A DNA stretch of 64,000 nucleotides from Flammeovirgaceae bacterium 311. Its GTDB lineage: Bacteria > Bacteroidota > Bacteroidia > Cytophagales > Cyclobacteriaceae. The position numbers and the translations under genes were made by a program. Below, one piece after another: positions 17,671 to 27,251 of this stretch (positions are counted from its first letter, which is position 1; each line of letters opens with the position of its first letter). Location of the stretch: positions 4,170,501 through 4,234,500 of the forward strand of contig CP004371.1 of NCBI GenBank assembly GCA_000597885.1, read 5' to 3'. Below the pieces are notes generated by a model. The model had not been told where the DNA came from, did no database searches, and saw nothing but the letters and a program-made list of their open reading frames with translations.

Positions 17671-18939
17671 CTACCTGGTTATTATTTGGTTTCGGTGTGC
17701 ATCCAGCTTGATAAGCACAAATAACAACACCGTGAAGGAGAGTAGGGAGGAACCTCCATAACTAAAGAATGGCAGTGGAATACCAATAACCGGGAACAGA
17801 CCTATGGTCATGCCCATGTTGATCATAAAGTGGAAGAACAAAATGCCTGCCACAAAATAACCATATACCCGGGTAAACCTGAATTTCTGTCGCTCGGAAA
17901 TCATAATGATGCGGATCAGAATGGCCATGTAAATGATCACCAGCAGAAAACTGCCCATCCAGCCATGTTCTTCGGCAATGGTACAGAAAATAAAGTCGGT
18001 GCTTTGCTCGGGCACAAAGTCATATTTGGTTTGGGTGCCTTCCAGAAATCCTTTGCCAAACAAACCGCCCGAACCAATGGCTATTTTAGACTGAGTAACA
18101 TTCCAGCCTACACCCTGAGGATCCAGATTTGGGTTAAATAATACTTTGATACGGTTTTGCTGGTGAGGCTTTAGTACATCTGTCATAATCTTGTCTACAC
18201 TGAAGATAAAGCCAGTGATCAAAAACATTGACATAAATACAATAAGAGCCTTTTGAACAGTTCTGGTTGCCAGACCAATCACCAAAAAGCCTGTTAGGAA
18301 CACCCCTATAATGATCAGGATCTTGGGTACCAGCAGCGTAAGCAAAAAGAATGCAACTGCAATAATGCCAATGATGATGAGTGCCGGATTCATACCTTCG
18401 CGGTAAAAAGCAATCAGGAAAGACAAAAACACCAGGATGGTACCGGGGTCTGGCTGAAGGGCAATGAAAGCAATAGGAACAACCAGCAGGCCAAACGATA
18501 TGAAATATGACTTTAGCTGATTGAATTTTACATTATAGTCATTGATATACTTGGCAAGGGTAAGTGCGGTTGCCAGTTTTGCCAGCTCCGAAGCCTGAAA
18601 TTTTATAGGACCAAACTCCAGCCATGCCCGGGCGCCATTTACTTCCCTGGCAAAAATAAGGGTAGCCAGGAGCATGACAATAGCCAGGCCATAGAAGAAA
18701 TAAGGGAAAGCAGTAAAGATACTGTAATCCATTAGCAGGATTAAGGCAATGAATACAACAGAAATCCCGATCCAGATAAATTGCTTACCTGAATTAGTAG
18801 CCGGATTAAAGATGCTAAGCCCGCTTGATTCGTCGTACACAGCCGCATAGATATTGAGCCATCCCAACAGCACCACTGCAGCATACAGGATTACCAGCAG
18901 CCAATCTATTTTAATAGCAAAATTATCGTGTTTTTTCAC
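17671..18939 (-). CDS. rodA: Rod-shape SEDS glycosyltransferase RodA
   Basis: RodA polymerises lipid II glycan strands in the elongasome together with PBP2. The 422-residue protein has about ten membrane segments and SEDS motifs such as EFGPIKFQASELAKLATAL, ALQPDPGTILVF, and the C-terminal IPLPFFSYGGSSLL. The length is normal for Bacteroidota. It follows the PBP2 gene with a 17-base gap and is the last gene before a terminator. The order mreB-mreC-mreD-PBP2-rodA is the classical rod-shape operon. Confidence 0.96.
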   Translation of the reverse strand: MKKHDNFAIKIDWLLVILYAAVVLLGWLNIYAAVYDESSGLSIFNPATNSGKQFIWIGISVVFIALILLMDYSIFTAFPYFFYGLAIVMLLATLIFAREVNGARAWLEFGPIKFQASELAKLATALTLAKYINDYNVKFNQLKSYFISFGLLVVPIAFIALQPDPGTILVFLSFLIAFYREGMNPALIIIGIIAVAFFLLTLLVPKILIIIGVFLTGFLVIGLATRTVQKALIVFMSMFLITGFIFSVDKIMTDVLKPHQQNRIKVLFNPNLDPQGVGWNVTQSKIAIGSGGLFGKGFLEGTQTKYDFVPEQSTDFIFCTIAEEHGWMGSFLLVIIYMAILIRIIMISERQKFRFTRVYGYFVAGILFFHFMINMGMTIGLFPVIGIPLPFFSYGGSSLLSFTVLLFVLIKLDAHRNQIITR

Positions 18940-18956
18940 CTTTAAGGAGTTTAGCT

Positions 18957-20765
18957 TTAATTGAACTTGCCCTTTAAAGCATATTCTTCAATCTGCTTGC
19001 GCTTAATTTCGCCAAGTGTATACTTCTCAACCACAAGGCTGGCAATAGCTGCAGCGGCGCGTGCGCCCTGACCTGCATTCTCAACATACACAGCTACGGC
19101 AATTTGCGGATTATTTTTGGGTGCAAAGGCCATAAAACCAGAGTGGTCTTCACCATGCGGGTTTTGAACAGTTGAGGTTTTACCACATACATCCAGACCC
19201 GGAATTTTAGCACGGTACTGGCCTGTGCCATACAATACCACATCTTCCATAGCATCTATTACTGTCTGGAAGTAGTGGGATTCTACACCTGTTTCGTTAC
19301 GCTTCTTGTACTCGGGCAGCTTATCGCCGCTTTCGCCTATGCTTTTTACAAGGTGAGGAGTATAGTAGTATCCTTTATTGGCGATAATACAGGCAAGGTT
19401 TGCCATTTGAAGCGGAGATACGCCTAGCTCACCCTGACCAATAGCCAGTGAGTAAATGTTTGAGAACTTCCACTGGCCTCTGTAAACGCGGTCGTAGTAG
19501 CCTGGCAGTGGTACGTTACCTCCTTTTTCACCTGGCATATCTATTCCCAATTTTACGCCCAGGCCAAAGCGGTGCATGTATTCTGCCCACATATCCAAAC
19601 CAATTCTGGAATCCACAAAAGTATTAGGAGACTTCTCCTGGTTAATAATTTTACGGAAAGTTTGGTAGAAATAAGGGTTACAGGATACTACAATAGCGCC
19701 TCTAAGGTCTTCGTTGGAGTGGGGTCCATGGCAACCAATTGGAGAGCGAATACACTGGTGGCGGGTTTGTGGTGAGATAACCCCCTCCTGTAAACCAACC
19801 AGGGCCTGTACCATCTTGAACATAGAGCCCGGAGGGTACTGCGCCATAATAGGCCTGTTAAAGAGCGGCACCAGAGTATCTTTTTGCAGCATGGAGAAGT
19901 TTTTACTAAACTCACCGCCGGTAAGCAGGTTAGGATCATAGGTAGGAGCAGAGACAATGGCCAGTACTTCGCCAGTAGCAGGTTCAATAGCCACTACGCT
20001 GCCAACTTTGCCTTCCATGAGCTTTTCAGCATACTGCTGCAGGTCCAGGTCTATGGTAGACACCAGGTTTTTGCCTGCTACCGAAAGAATGTCCAGCTCG
20101 CCATCTTTATAATCGCCTTTAACAACACCACGTACGTTAACAGTTTTCAGGCGAACACCCCTTTTGCCCCTTAAATAAGGCTCATACTTTGATTCAACAC
20201 CACTAATACCTATCTGGTCGCCGCGTTTATAATAGCCGCTGGTATCGCGTTCTAATTTGCCCTTATCAATTTCAGCAATGTAACCCAGTGCATTGGACAT
20301 TACACTGTAGGGGTAAGAGCGAACCGTTCTGGGAGAAATAGAGAAACCAGGATAATCAACCAGGTGATCTTGTATATGGGCAAAAGCCTCGGCAGACATG
20401 GATTTCAGAAATACTGAAGGTTTCACCGGAGAGTACCCATGCTCTTTACGCAGGGCCTGCATTCTTTCGGTAAACTGTTCTTTGGTAATGCCCACCACCT
20501 GGCAAAAACGGATGGTATCAGAAAGCTTTGCTTCTTTCGTTACCACCATCAGATCATACACAGGTTTGTTATATACAATCAGTCGGCCTTTACGGTCATA
20601 GATCGTACCCCGGTAGGGATATTCCTCTACGCGTTTGATAATATTTGCCTCAGATAAGGTCTTGTAATCGCTGTTAATTACCTGCAGGGCAAACAGCTGT
20701 ACTAAATAAATAAAGGCGACGAGCAGAAAAACGGCACCAATAATAAATTTCCTGCTATCGTTCAT
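18957..20765 (-). CDS. mrdA: Penicillin-binding protein 2 (elongasome transpeptidase)
   Basis: PBP2 cross-links new peptidoglycan during elongation. The 602-residue class B PBP has an N-terminal membrane anchor (about residues 8-29) and a pedestal domain with YPYRGTIYDRKG. The transpeptidase domain has Ser314 and Lys317 in PPGSMFKM, the SCN triad at 361-363, and KTS at 529-531. KTS replaces the more usual KTG, which is seen in other PBP2 proteins as well. It overlaps mreD by four bases and precedes rodA. Confidence 0.96.
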   Translation of the reverse strand: MNDSRKFIIGAVFLLVAFIYLVQLFALQVINSDYKTLSEANIIKRVEEYPYRGTIYDRKGRLIVYNKPVYDLMVVTKEAKLSDTIRFCQVVGITKEQFTERMQALRKEHGYSPVKPSVFLKSMSAEAFAHIQDHLVDYPGFSISPRTVRSYPYSVMSNALGYIAEIDKGKLERDTSGYYKRGDQIGISGVESKYEPYLRGKRGVRLKTVNVRGVVKGDYKDGELDILSVAGKNLVSTIDLDLQQYAEKLMEGKVGSVVAIEPATGEVLAIVSAPTYDPNLLTGGEFSKNFSMLQKDTLVPLFNRPIMAQYPPGSMFKMVQALVGLQEGVISPQTRHQCIRSPIGCHGPHSNEDLRGAIVVSCNPYFYQTFRKIINQEKSPNTFVDSRIGLDMWAEYMHRFGLGVKLGIDMPGEKGGNVPLPGYYDRVYRGQWKFSNIYSLAIGQGELGVSPLQMANLACIIANKGYYYTPHLVKSIGESGDKLPEYKKRNETGVESHYFQTVIDAMEDVVLYGTGQYRAKIPGLDVCGKTSTVQNPHGEDHSGFMAFAPKNNPQIAVAVYVENAGQGARAAAAIASLVVEKYTLGEIKRKQIEEYALKGKFN

Positions 20766-21277
20766 AAGCTTCTGCGCGATGATGAATAGAAGAGATACTG
20801 AATAATTACAATCACCACATAGGTAAAGGCTGTACTTGCCAGCACTTTCAGCAGCGTATAGAAGAAATTACTAAAACCACCGGCTTCTATGAAAAACAGC
20901 AGCAAGTGGTGCAGAAATATGAGTATTACACTGTAGAGTGAGAACCACTCGAATCCCATAATCTTCAACTTTGGCGTCATCCAGGCTTCGTAACCTCCAC
21001 GAGGGGAGATCAGGCTTACCACATGTGGTCTGGCGTACATAATGAACACAGATGCCGCCGCATGAATTCCAAGGCTGTTGTAAAAAATATCAACGCACAG
21101 GCCCATTAGTAAGCCCATGAGCATAAGGCGGATAGAGCCGGCTTCGAAGGGCAGCATCAACAGAAAACCAAGATACAGGAAGCAGAATGCCACATCAAAC
21201 AGCACCATTTGCTGTACCAGTACCACCTGGAGAATCAGGTAGATAATAAAATAAAAGACCTGCGCTACAATGGGCAT
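20762..21277 (-). CDS. mreD: Rod-shape-determining protein MreD
   Basis: MreD is a small integral membrane component of the elongasome. This 171-residue protein has about five or six hydrophobic segments and few charged residues. GLLMGLCVDIFYNSLGIHAAASV near the middle corresponds to the conserved MreD region. Sequence similarity is low across this family, so position between mreC (2-base gap) and the PBP2 gene (overlap) is the strongest support. Confidence 0.88.
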   Translation of the reverse strand: MPIVAQVFYFIIYLILQVVLVQQMVLFDVAFCFLYLGFLLMLPFEAGSIRLMLMGLLMGLCVDIFYNSLGIHAAASVFIMYARPHVVSLISPRGGYEAWMTPKLKIMGFEWFSLYSVILIFLHHLLLFFIEAGGFSNFFYTLLKVLASTAFTYVVIVIIQYLFYSSSRRSL

Positions 21278-21279
21278 GC

Positions 21280-22110
21280 TTAATTGATACTTATGCGTTC
21301 AAGCGAATCGCGCTCCTGCACCAGCCTGTTGCGAATAACATACACAAATGAGAGGCTTGAGAAATCGGTGGCGAGATCAATTTTGATATCATAATAAGTC
21401 GCATTTTCAGGAAGCTTTACTTCTGAAACAACGCCTATGGGTATACCGGGCGGGAATACTGAATTGTAACTTGATGTAAATATAGAATCGCCAACATTAA
21501 CAGTCTGATGTCGTGCAATGTAATCAAGCATAGCCTGCTGAGGGCTGCGGGCATCCCAGCGAACTGACCCAAAGGCATCAGAAGAACTTACTACAGCCGA
21601 TACCAGCATGTTGGTGTGCAGCAGTGAAATTGCAACAGCGTAATGGTCAGAGGCAGACTTGATCCTGCCTACCACTCCGGAAGGACCTATGATGCCCATG
21701 CCTGGTTCTATTCCATCAAGCCGTCCCTTGTTGATGGTCACGTAGTTTTTAGAATTGTGAATGCTGTTGTTAATTACCTGGGCTGCCTGAAAAGTAAACT
21801 GTTCTTCTACCTCAGGCGGAATGGCAGCACGCATAGAAGGCAAAGCCAGCTGCTGCTGCATTTGCCTAAGCTGCTGCTGCAGGCGTGCATTTTCTTCAGC
21901 GAGGCTTTCGTTGGTTTCCTTCAGGTACAGGTAGCTGCTAACTTCGTTAGAAGTCTGGGTAACTGAGGCAGCAACTGTGTTTGATGAGTTAAAGAAAGCT
22001 GCGCTCTGATACCGGTTATTCTGAACAATCAGCCAGGCACACACCAACTCCAACACAATAAGCAACGCTAAAGCCCTGTAATTGTACAGAAACTGAAAGA
22101 GTGTATTCAT
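21280..22110 (-). CDS. mreC: Rod-shape-determining protein MreC
   Basis: MreC is a bitopic periplasmic scaffold that links MreB to PBP2. The 276-residue protein has one N-terminal membrane segment (about residues 12-30). A Gln-rich coiled coil follows (about 65-95), then the beta-domain, with NKGRLDGIEPGMGIIGPSGVVGRI (marked by GxxGVVGRI) and a second barrel near 200-260. It lies seven bases after mreB, and the order within the operon is standard. Confidence 0.93.
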   Translation of the reverse strand: MNTLFQFLYNYRALALLIVLELVCAWLIVQNNRYQSAAFFNSSNTVAASVTQTSNEVSSYLYLKETNESLAEENARLQQQLRQMQQQLALPSMRAAIPPEVEEQFTFQAAQVINNSIHNSKNYVTINKGRLDGIEPGMGIIGPSGVVGRIKSASDHYAVAISLLHTNMLVSAVVSSSDAFGSVRWDARSPQQAMLDYIARHQTVNVGDSIFTSSYNSVFPPGIPIGVVSEVKLPENATYYDIKIDLATDFSSLSFVYVIRNRLVQERDSLERISIN

Positions 22111-22117
22111 CAGCCGG

Positions 22118-23149
22118 TTACGTCATCAATACTGACTTGAATGCTTCCAGGTTTTTCATGGCGATTCCTGTGCCACGTACTACTGCCCGTAACGGATCAT
22201 CTGCTACGTGTATAGGCAGTTTGGTTTTCATGGCCAGGCGTTTATCCAGACCGCGCAGCAAAGCACCTCCACCTGTAAGGTGAATACCATTATCGTAAAT
22301 ATCGGCAGACAGCTCAGGAGGAGAAATTTCCAGTGCCTTCAGTACTGCCTCTTCTATTTTAGAAATTGACTTATCCAGTGCAAAAGCAATTTCTGAATAA
22401 GTTACTTTGATAATTTTTGGAATGCCCGTCATCAGGTCGCGGCCGCGGATCTCATAATCTTCCGGCGGGTTGTCGAGCTCTGTTAATGCAGAACCAACAG
22501 CAATTTTCACCTTTTCTGCAGAGCGCTCACCAATCAGCAGGTTGTGCTGGCGGCGCATATAATCCAGAATATCGCGGTTAAAGGTATCACCAGCCACGCG
22601 TATAGACTGGTCGGCAACAATACCGGAAAGCGCTATCACAGCAATTTCGGTAGTACCACCTCCAATATCCACAATCATGGAGCCCATAGGCTGCTCAATA
22701 TCTATACCAATACCAATGGCCGCTGCCAGTGGTTCATGAATCATGTATACCTCTTTGGCATGGGCATGCTGTGCTGAGTCGCGTACGGCACGTTTCTCTA
22801 CTTCGGTAATGCCTGAAGGAATACAGATTACCATTCTGTATGATTTTGGAAAGAAGCGGCTGCCACTTTTTTCATCAATCATTTTAATCATTCCCCTGAT
22901 CATTTCTTCTGCTGCAGAGAAGTCGGCGATCACCCCGTCCTTTAGCGGGCGTATCGTCTTAATGTTTTCGTGCGTTTTCTCGTGCATTTGCATGGCCAGC
23001 CTGCCAATTGCCAGAACCTGGTTGGTGTTCCGGTCTTTGGCAATGATAGATGGCTCATCTACCACAATTTTGTCTTTGTGGATTACCAGCGTATTTGCTG
23101 TTCCAAGGTCTATGGCAATGTCGTTGGAAAATATGTCAAAAATGCCCAT
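22118..23149 (-). CDS. mreB: Rod-shape-determining actin homologue MreB
   Basis: MreB forms membrane-associated filaments that direct lateral wall synthesis. The 343-residue protein has the phosphate-1 motif DIAIDLGTANTLV (residues 11-23), MIHEPLAAAIGIGI, phosphate-2 VDIGGGTTEIAV, and the C-terminal adenosine motif LTGGGALLRGLD. It is highly conserved and of normal length. It leads the mreBCD/PBP2/rodA run. On the minus strand upstream, TATGCTTTG resembles a -7 element with one extra base. Confidence 0.97.
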   Translation of the reverse strand: MGIFDIFSNDIAIDLGTANTLVIHKDKIVVDEPSIIAKDRNTNQVLAIGRLAMQMHEKTHENIKTIRPLKDGVIADFSAAEEMIRGMIKMIDEKSGSRFFPKSYRMVICIPSGITEVEKRAVRDSAQHAHAKEVYMIHEPLAAAIGIGIDIEQPMGSMIVDIGGGTTEIAVIALSGIVADQSIRVAGDTFNRDILDYMRRQHNLLIGERSAEKVKIAVGSALTELDNPPEDYEIRGRDLMTGIPKIIKVTYSEIAFALDKSISKIEEAVLKALEISPPELSADIYDNGIHLTGGGALLRGLDKRLAMKTKLPIHVADDPLRAVVRGTGIAMKNLEAFKSVLMT

Positions 23150-23225
23150 CGGCTGTATTATTATTCAGGGTTAAATTTCATGAAAATTTACAAATTCATC
23201 ACGACATACAAAGCATAACGTAATA

Positions 23226-24752
23226 TTAATGCTTAAAATGTCTAATTCCAGTAAATACCATAGACATACCGTTCAGGTCGCAGAAATCGATAGACTCCTG
23301 ATCCCTTACAGAACCTCCTGGCTGCACCACAGAACCTATTCCGGCTCCGTGTGCTATTTCTACACAATCTGCAAAGGGAAAGAAAGCATCTGAGGCCATT
23401 ACCGCACCATCCAGTGATAAACCAAAGCTTTCGGCTTTATGAATGGCCTGCTTAAGCGCATCTACCCTTGAAGTCTGGCCTACACCACTGGCAATGAGCT
23501 GCCCTTCTTTGGCGAGCACAATGGTATTGGATTTGGTATGTTTGGCCAGAATAATGGCAAATTCCAGTGCCTTCAGGTCGGTATTGGCTGGTGATTTTTT
23601 AGTTACTGTTTTGAACTCGCCGGCCTTTTCTGCCAGTGTGTCCTGGTCTTGTACCAGGTAACCGTTCAGTAAAGTTTTTACCTGTTTATGATTGGGTAGT
23701 TTCTGGCTTTGTTTCAAAATGATTCTGTTTTTCTTGCTCTTTAACAGCTCTAGTGCTTCTTGTTCAAAGTCCGGAGCTATTAATACTTCAAAGAAAAGTT
23801 TATTAAGTTCTTCGGCAGCGCCCATATCTACTTTAGCATTCGTAGCAAGCACGCCTCCAAAGGCAGATACAGGGTCTGCCTGCAGCGCTTTCAGGTAGGC
23901 ATCCAGCACCGTATCGGCTGTTGCACAACCACAGGCATTGGTATGCTTGATCACTGCAAAAGCTGTTTTGCCCTTAAACTCCTCAACCAGCGATACGGCA
24001 GCGTCTACGTCTACCAGGTTGTTGTACGAAAGTTCTTTTCCGTTTAGCTGGGAAAAGATTTCATGCAAATTTCCAAAGAACAGACCCTGCTGATGCGGGT
24101 TTTCGCCATAACGCAAAACTCTGGCTTCGCGTTCACTGATCTTCAGGCGTGGCAGGCTATCTTCTTTATTGAAATAGTTAAATATGGCTGTATCATAGTG
24201 GGAGCTGATATCGAAGGCATGGGCAGCAAATAGTTTGCGGTCTTCCAGTGCTGTAACACCCTTTTTCTCCCGCAGCAGCAGCTCAAGCGGGGCATATTGC
24301 TCCCGGCTTGATACAATCAGCACATCCTGATAGTTTTTTGCAGCAGCACGGATTAGTGATATGCCGCCAATGTCTATTTTTTCAATAATGTCGGCATCAG
24401 AAGCACCCGCTGCAACAGTTTCTTCAAAAGGGTAAAGGTCTACAATGACCAGATCAATGGCGGGAATATTATATTTTTGGGCCTCGCCCAGGTCGCCCTC
24501 GTGCTGGCGGCGGTGCAGTATGCCACCAAATACTTTTGGGTGCAGCGTTTTAACCCTTCCGCCAAAGATGGAGGGATATTCGGTCAGGTCTTCTACAGGC
24601 ACTACCTCTGCACCAAGATCGCGTAGGAATTTTTCGGTGCCGCCGGTAGAGTAAAGGGTTACCCCCATCTCCATAAACAGCTTAACGATAGGTTCCAGAT
24701 TATCTTTGTAATAAACCGAAATAAGGGCTGACTGAATCTTACGCTGCTCCAT
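23226..24752 (-). CDS. purH: Bifunctional AICAR formyltransferase / IMP cyclohydrolase
   Basis: PurH catalyses the last two steps of IMP synthesis. The 508-residue protein has an N-terminal MGS-like IMP cyclohydrolase domain (about residues 1-195, with YSTGGTEKFLRDLG and SLIRAAAKN). The C-terminal AICAR transformylase domain has RYGENPHQQG, AFAVIKHTNACGCA, and DAFFPFADCVEIA. Length is normal. It lies downstream of purN on the same strand with a 79-base gap, and another 76 bases separate it from mreB. Confidence 0.97.
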   Translation of the reverse strand: MEQRKIQSALISVYYKDNLEPIVKLFMEMGVTLYSTGGTEKFLRDLGAEVVPVEDLTEYPSIFGGRVKTLHPKVFGGILHRRQHEGDLGEAQKYNIPAIDLVIVDLYPFEETVAAGASDADIIEKIDIGGISLIRAAAKNYQDVLIVSSREQYAPLELLLREKKGVTALEDRKLFAAHAFDISSHYDTAIFNYFNKEDSLPRLKISEREARVLRYGENPHQQGLFFGNLHEIFSQLNGKELSYNNLVDVDAAVSLVEEFKGKTAFAVIKHTNACGCATADTVLDAYLKALQADPVSAFGGVLATNAKVDMGAAEELNKLFFEVLIAPDFEQEALELLKSKKNRIILKQSQKLPNHKQVKTLLNGYLVQDQDTLAEKAGEFKTVTKKSPANTDLKALEFAIILAKHTKSNTIVLAKEGQLIASGVGQTSRVDALKQAIHKAESFGLSLDGAVMASDAFFPFADCVEIAHGAGIGSVVQPGGSVRDQESIDFCDLNGMSMVFTGIRHFKH

Positions 24753-24831
24753 GATATTTTAATGTGTGAGTTGCTGATTGAGTGAACAGTTCGATAGGCT
24801 GCTTTGGTTGAAGAACTCTACTGCCTGGGTT

Positions 24832-25431
24832 TTAGTATTTTAGCTCCGTGAATTGTTCATTAATTAGTTTTTCCACGACTTTGGGATAGTGCTCATGCTC
24901 CAGTTTCAGCACTTTGGCTGCAACTTCGGCAGGAGTATCTGCAGAAGTAAGTGCACAGCTTGTCTGGAATATAATATCGCCTTCATCGTAGCGGCCATTT
25001 ACATAATGAATAGTAATGCCGCTCTGCAATTCTTTGGCATTTACAACCGCCTCGTGCACATGAATGCCCCACATACCTTTGCCGCCCCATTTGGGGAGCA
25101 GGGCAGGGTGTATGTTCACAATTCGATTGGGATAGGCCTCAATCAGGTAGGAGGGTATGAGCCTCAGAAAACCGGCTAAAACAATCAGATCAATTTTTTC
25201 TTCCTGCAGCTTAATGAGCACATCCTTTGTTTCCTGCAACTGTTTATTGCTAAATATATAGGTAGGCAATTGGTGGTTTCTGGCACGCTCAAGCACATAG
25301 GCTTCTGCACGATTGCTGCATACCAGCGCAATCTCTGCCTGAGGCGAGTGTTTGAAATGTTCAAAAAAACGTTCGGCGTTAGAACCACTACCGGAGGCAA
25401 AGACAGCGATCCGGATTTTATTACTTTTCAA
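24832..25431 (-). CDS. purN: Phosphoribosylglycinamide formyltransferase
   Basis: PurN transfers a formyl group from 10-formyl-THF to GAR in purine synthesis. The 199-residue protein shows ASGSGSNAE at the phosphate-binding N-terminus, and the catalytic Asn106, His108 and Asp149 in NIHPALLPKW and RYDEGDII. It sits directly before purH, the same pathway, in a divergence-free minus-strand run. The start ATG at 25431 gives MKSNKIRIAVFASG, as expected. Confidence 0.95.
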   Translation of the reverse strand: MKSNKIRIAVFASGSGSNAERFFEHFKHSPQAEIALVCSNRAEAYVLERARNHQLPTYIFSNKQLQETKDVLIKLQEEKIDLIVLAGFLRLIPSYLIEAYPNRIVNIHPALLPKWGGKGMWGIHVHEAVVNAKELQSGITIHYVNGRYDEGDIIFQTSCALTSADTPAEVAAKVLKLEHEHYPKVVEKLINEQFTELKY

Positions 25432-25466
25432 AGTGATGAAGACTACAGAGGTACAACAAGCTTCGG

Positions 25467-26345
25467 CTAATACAATATCATACTAAGTACTCCCGCCAAC
25501 ATAATCCATTTGCAGAAGCTGCTCAGCCAGGCAAATTCACGACGGCTGTCGGCACGAACCAGTCTGACTGTTAAATATATTACTGGTAAAATTAAAAGGA
25601 AAAAGGCGTTTTTCAACCATAGATCACCGACTTTTCCTGCCATGTTTATCAATAAATAAATAAGCGCTGCCAGCAGTACATATTGCAGGTACTTTGTTCG
25701 CCGAATGCCCCAGATAATTGGCAGCGTTTTGCACCCAAAGGCGGCATCGCCCTTCAGGTCTTCCATGTCTTTTACAATTTCCCGAACCAGGGTAAGTACA
25801 AATGCAAAAAGCGCGTAGGTATGAATGAGCGAGGTGTTTTCATCAAAATATAAGGTTACCACATACAGCGATAAACCGGTGAGTACCGCCACACTAAAAT
25901 TACCCACAAACGGCAGGCGCTTAAGCTGATTGGAGTAAAGCCAGAGCCAGACAGCTGCCAGAAAATTAACAGCCCCTACCTTGAGCGAGAGGCTGGCCCC
26001 CAGTAATATTCCGCTGATATTAAAGATAGTATGAACGGCCATCACCACCCGGCGCTTGAGCACCTTGCCTACAATTACGCGATCAGGCTTGTTGATGTAA
26101 TCTATTTTTACATCATAATAATCGTTAATAATATAGCCGGCGGCGGCAATTAAAACAGTAGAGGATGTCAGGATAAAGAGGCTTGGGCTGGTCAGGTATT
26201 CCAGCCAGATAGATTTGGGGCCTACTAAAAAAATAGCGGTGAGGTATTGGGTAAGAGCTACTATTAACAAATTTGGAAAGCGTGTTAGCAGCAGCAGGCC
26301 GCTAAAAGCAGTGCCCACCCGTCTTAAACTTAGCTGCGCTTCCAT
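25467..26345 (-). CDS. UbiA-family prenyltransferase
   Basis: This 292-residue membrane protein has about eight hydrophobic segments and the two Asp-rich motifs that bind Mg-diphosphate, IINDYYDVKIDYINKPDR (Asn74, Asp75, Asp78, Asp82) and KDMEDLKGD near residue 190. UbiA enzymes attach prenyl chains to aromatic or other acceptors. Homologues in Bacteroidota are often labelled geranylgeranylglycerol-phosphate geranylgeranyltransferase, but substrate cannot be read from the sequence. It lies between the DUF2520 gene and purN. Confidence 0.85.
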   Translation of the reverse strand: MEAQLSLRRVGTAFSGLLLLTRFPNLLIVALTQYLTAIFLVGPKSIWLEYLTSPSLFILTSSTVLIAAAGYIINDYYDVKIDYINKPDRVIVGKVLKRRVVMAVHTIFNISGILLGASLSLKVGAVNFLAAVWLWLYSNQLKRLPFVGNFSVAVLTGLSLYVVTLYFDENTSLIHTYALFAFVLTLVREIVKDMEDLKGDAAFGCKTLPIIWGIRRTKYLQYVLLAALIYLLINMAGKVGDLWLKNAFFLLILPVIYLTVRLVRADSRREFAWLSSFCKWIMLAGVLSMILY

Positions 26346-26401
26346 AATGCCCTTTTATAGCTGGTAAAAATACAAAAATCAGGGCAAACTGTTATGTATT
26401 T

Positions 26402-27196
26402 CTATGGCTTGTTTACTTTGCTTTTTTCCTGAATGTCATCAGAAATAAGTTTGTAGAGCTGCATCCATTCTGGGTGGCTAAGCAGTTGTTTCTGGTGCAT
26501 CTCCAGGACAGGAGCATCATTACGAAGTGCGGGGCCTGTCTGGGCTTGTGCAGGGCCTAATGTAAGCGCCTTTTGCAGGGTTTCTTGAATGAGTGGATGG
26601 AGCAAATTTTTAGGAAGATCGCTTTCCTGCAGCAGGTCATTGGCAATGCGCAGCATATGATTGCTGAAATTACAGGCAAACACTGCTGCCAGGTGCAGCT
26701 GCCTGCGCTGCTCAGCAGATGCACGATGGACCCTGGCAGACAAACTTCCGGCCAGCGCTTCCAACACCAAAGTAGTGGCAGCATCAGATCCTTCTATAAA
26801 AAAAGGAACCTGAGCCAGATCCAGCTCCTTTTCTTTGCTAAATGTCTGTAAGGGATAAAACACGCCAGAGCCCCTGGCATTAGTTTTAATTATGCTTAGT
26901 GGCTGGCTGCCTGAGGTATGTGCTGCAATGGCATCCCGGGGGAGAATCAGACGGTGGCCCACCTCTTCCAGCGCAGCATCGGTTACTGTTACCAGAAAAA
27001 TGTGTGAGGGGCTATCCGAAAAATCAAGCGAATGAACTACCTCCGCGCTGGGTAATTTATCTGCCAGTAAGCGTGCCTGGCTTTGGCGGCGGCTCCAGAC
27101 CTCTGTAATGGTATGGCCGGCAGCAGAAAGTGCCTGCGACAGGTGCCAGCCAACCCTGCCAGCGCCAATAATGCTGATGTTGAATGTTTCTGTCAT
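26402..27196 (-). CDS. Rossmann-fold DUF2520 oxidoreductase-like protein
   Basis: This 264-residue protein begins with a Rossmann nucleotide-binding motif, ISIIGAGRVGWHLSQAL. An NADP-oxidoreductase-like segment follows, with SDSPSHIFLVTVTDAAL and AHTSGSQPLSII. The helical second half (about 130-255, HLAAVFACNFSNHMLRIA) matches the DUF2520 domain. The overall layout is that of ketopantoate-reductase-like or F420-type reductases, with unknown substrate. A terminator separates it from ccmF upstream, so it starts a new transcript that may continue into the prenyltransferase gene. Confidence 0.83.
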   Translation of the reverse strand: MTETFNISIIGAGRVGWHLSQALSAAGHTITEVWSRRQSQARLLADKLPSAEVVHSLDFSDSPSHIFLVTVTDAALEEVGHRLILPRDAIAAHTSGSQPLSIIKTNARGSGVFYPLQTFSKEKELDLAQVPFFIEGSDAATTLVLEALAGSLSARVHRASAEQRRQLHLAAVFACNFSNHMLRIANDLLQESDLPKNLLHPLIQETLQKALTLGPAQAQTGPALRNDAPVLEMHQKQLLSHPEWMQLYKLISDDIQEKSKVNKP

Positions 27197-27205
27197 GGTG
27201 TTTAA

Positions 27206-27236
27206 AAAGTAAGAGCGGCTGTAGGGCCGCTCTTCT
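27206..27236 (-). terminator. Intrinsic terminator after ccmF
   Basis: AAGAGCGGC (27211-27219) pairs perfectly with GCCGCTCTT (27226-27234) around a six-base loop. On the minus strand the stem is followed by ACTTTTTAAA, and on the plus strand by a T-rich tract too. It sits between ccmF and the DUF2520 gene and ends the ccm operon. Confidence 0.85.
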
Positions 27237-27251
27237 TATTTTTTGTTTTTA

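Noticed and set aside
17671-23149. Unusual features in the mre/PBP2/rodA block
   Set aside because: Gene order, lengths and motifs are standard. The KTS triad in PBP2 is an accepted variant and not an anomaly.
25467-26345. Reading the UbiA-type gene as an archaeal-lipid (GGGP) enzyme in a bacterium
   Set aside because: The motifs support only the UbiA family. The archaeal label in databases is inherited and there is no partner ether-lipid gene in the window.
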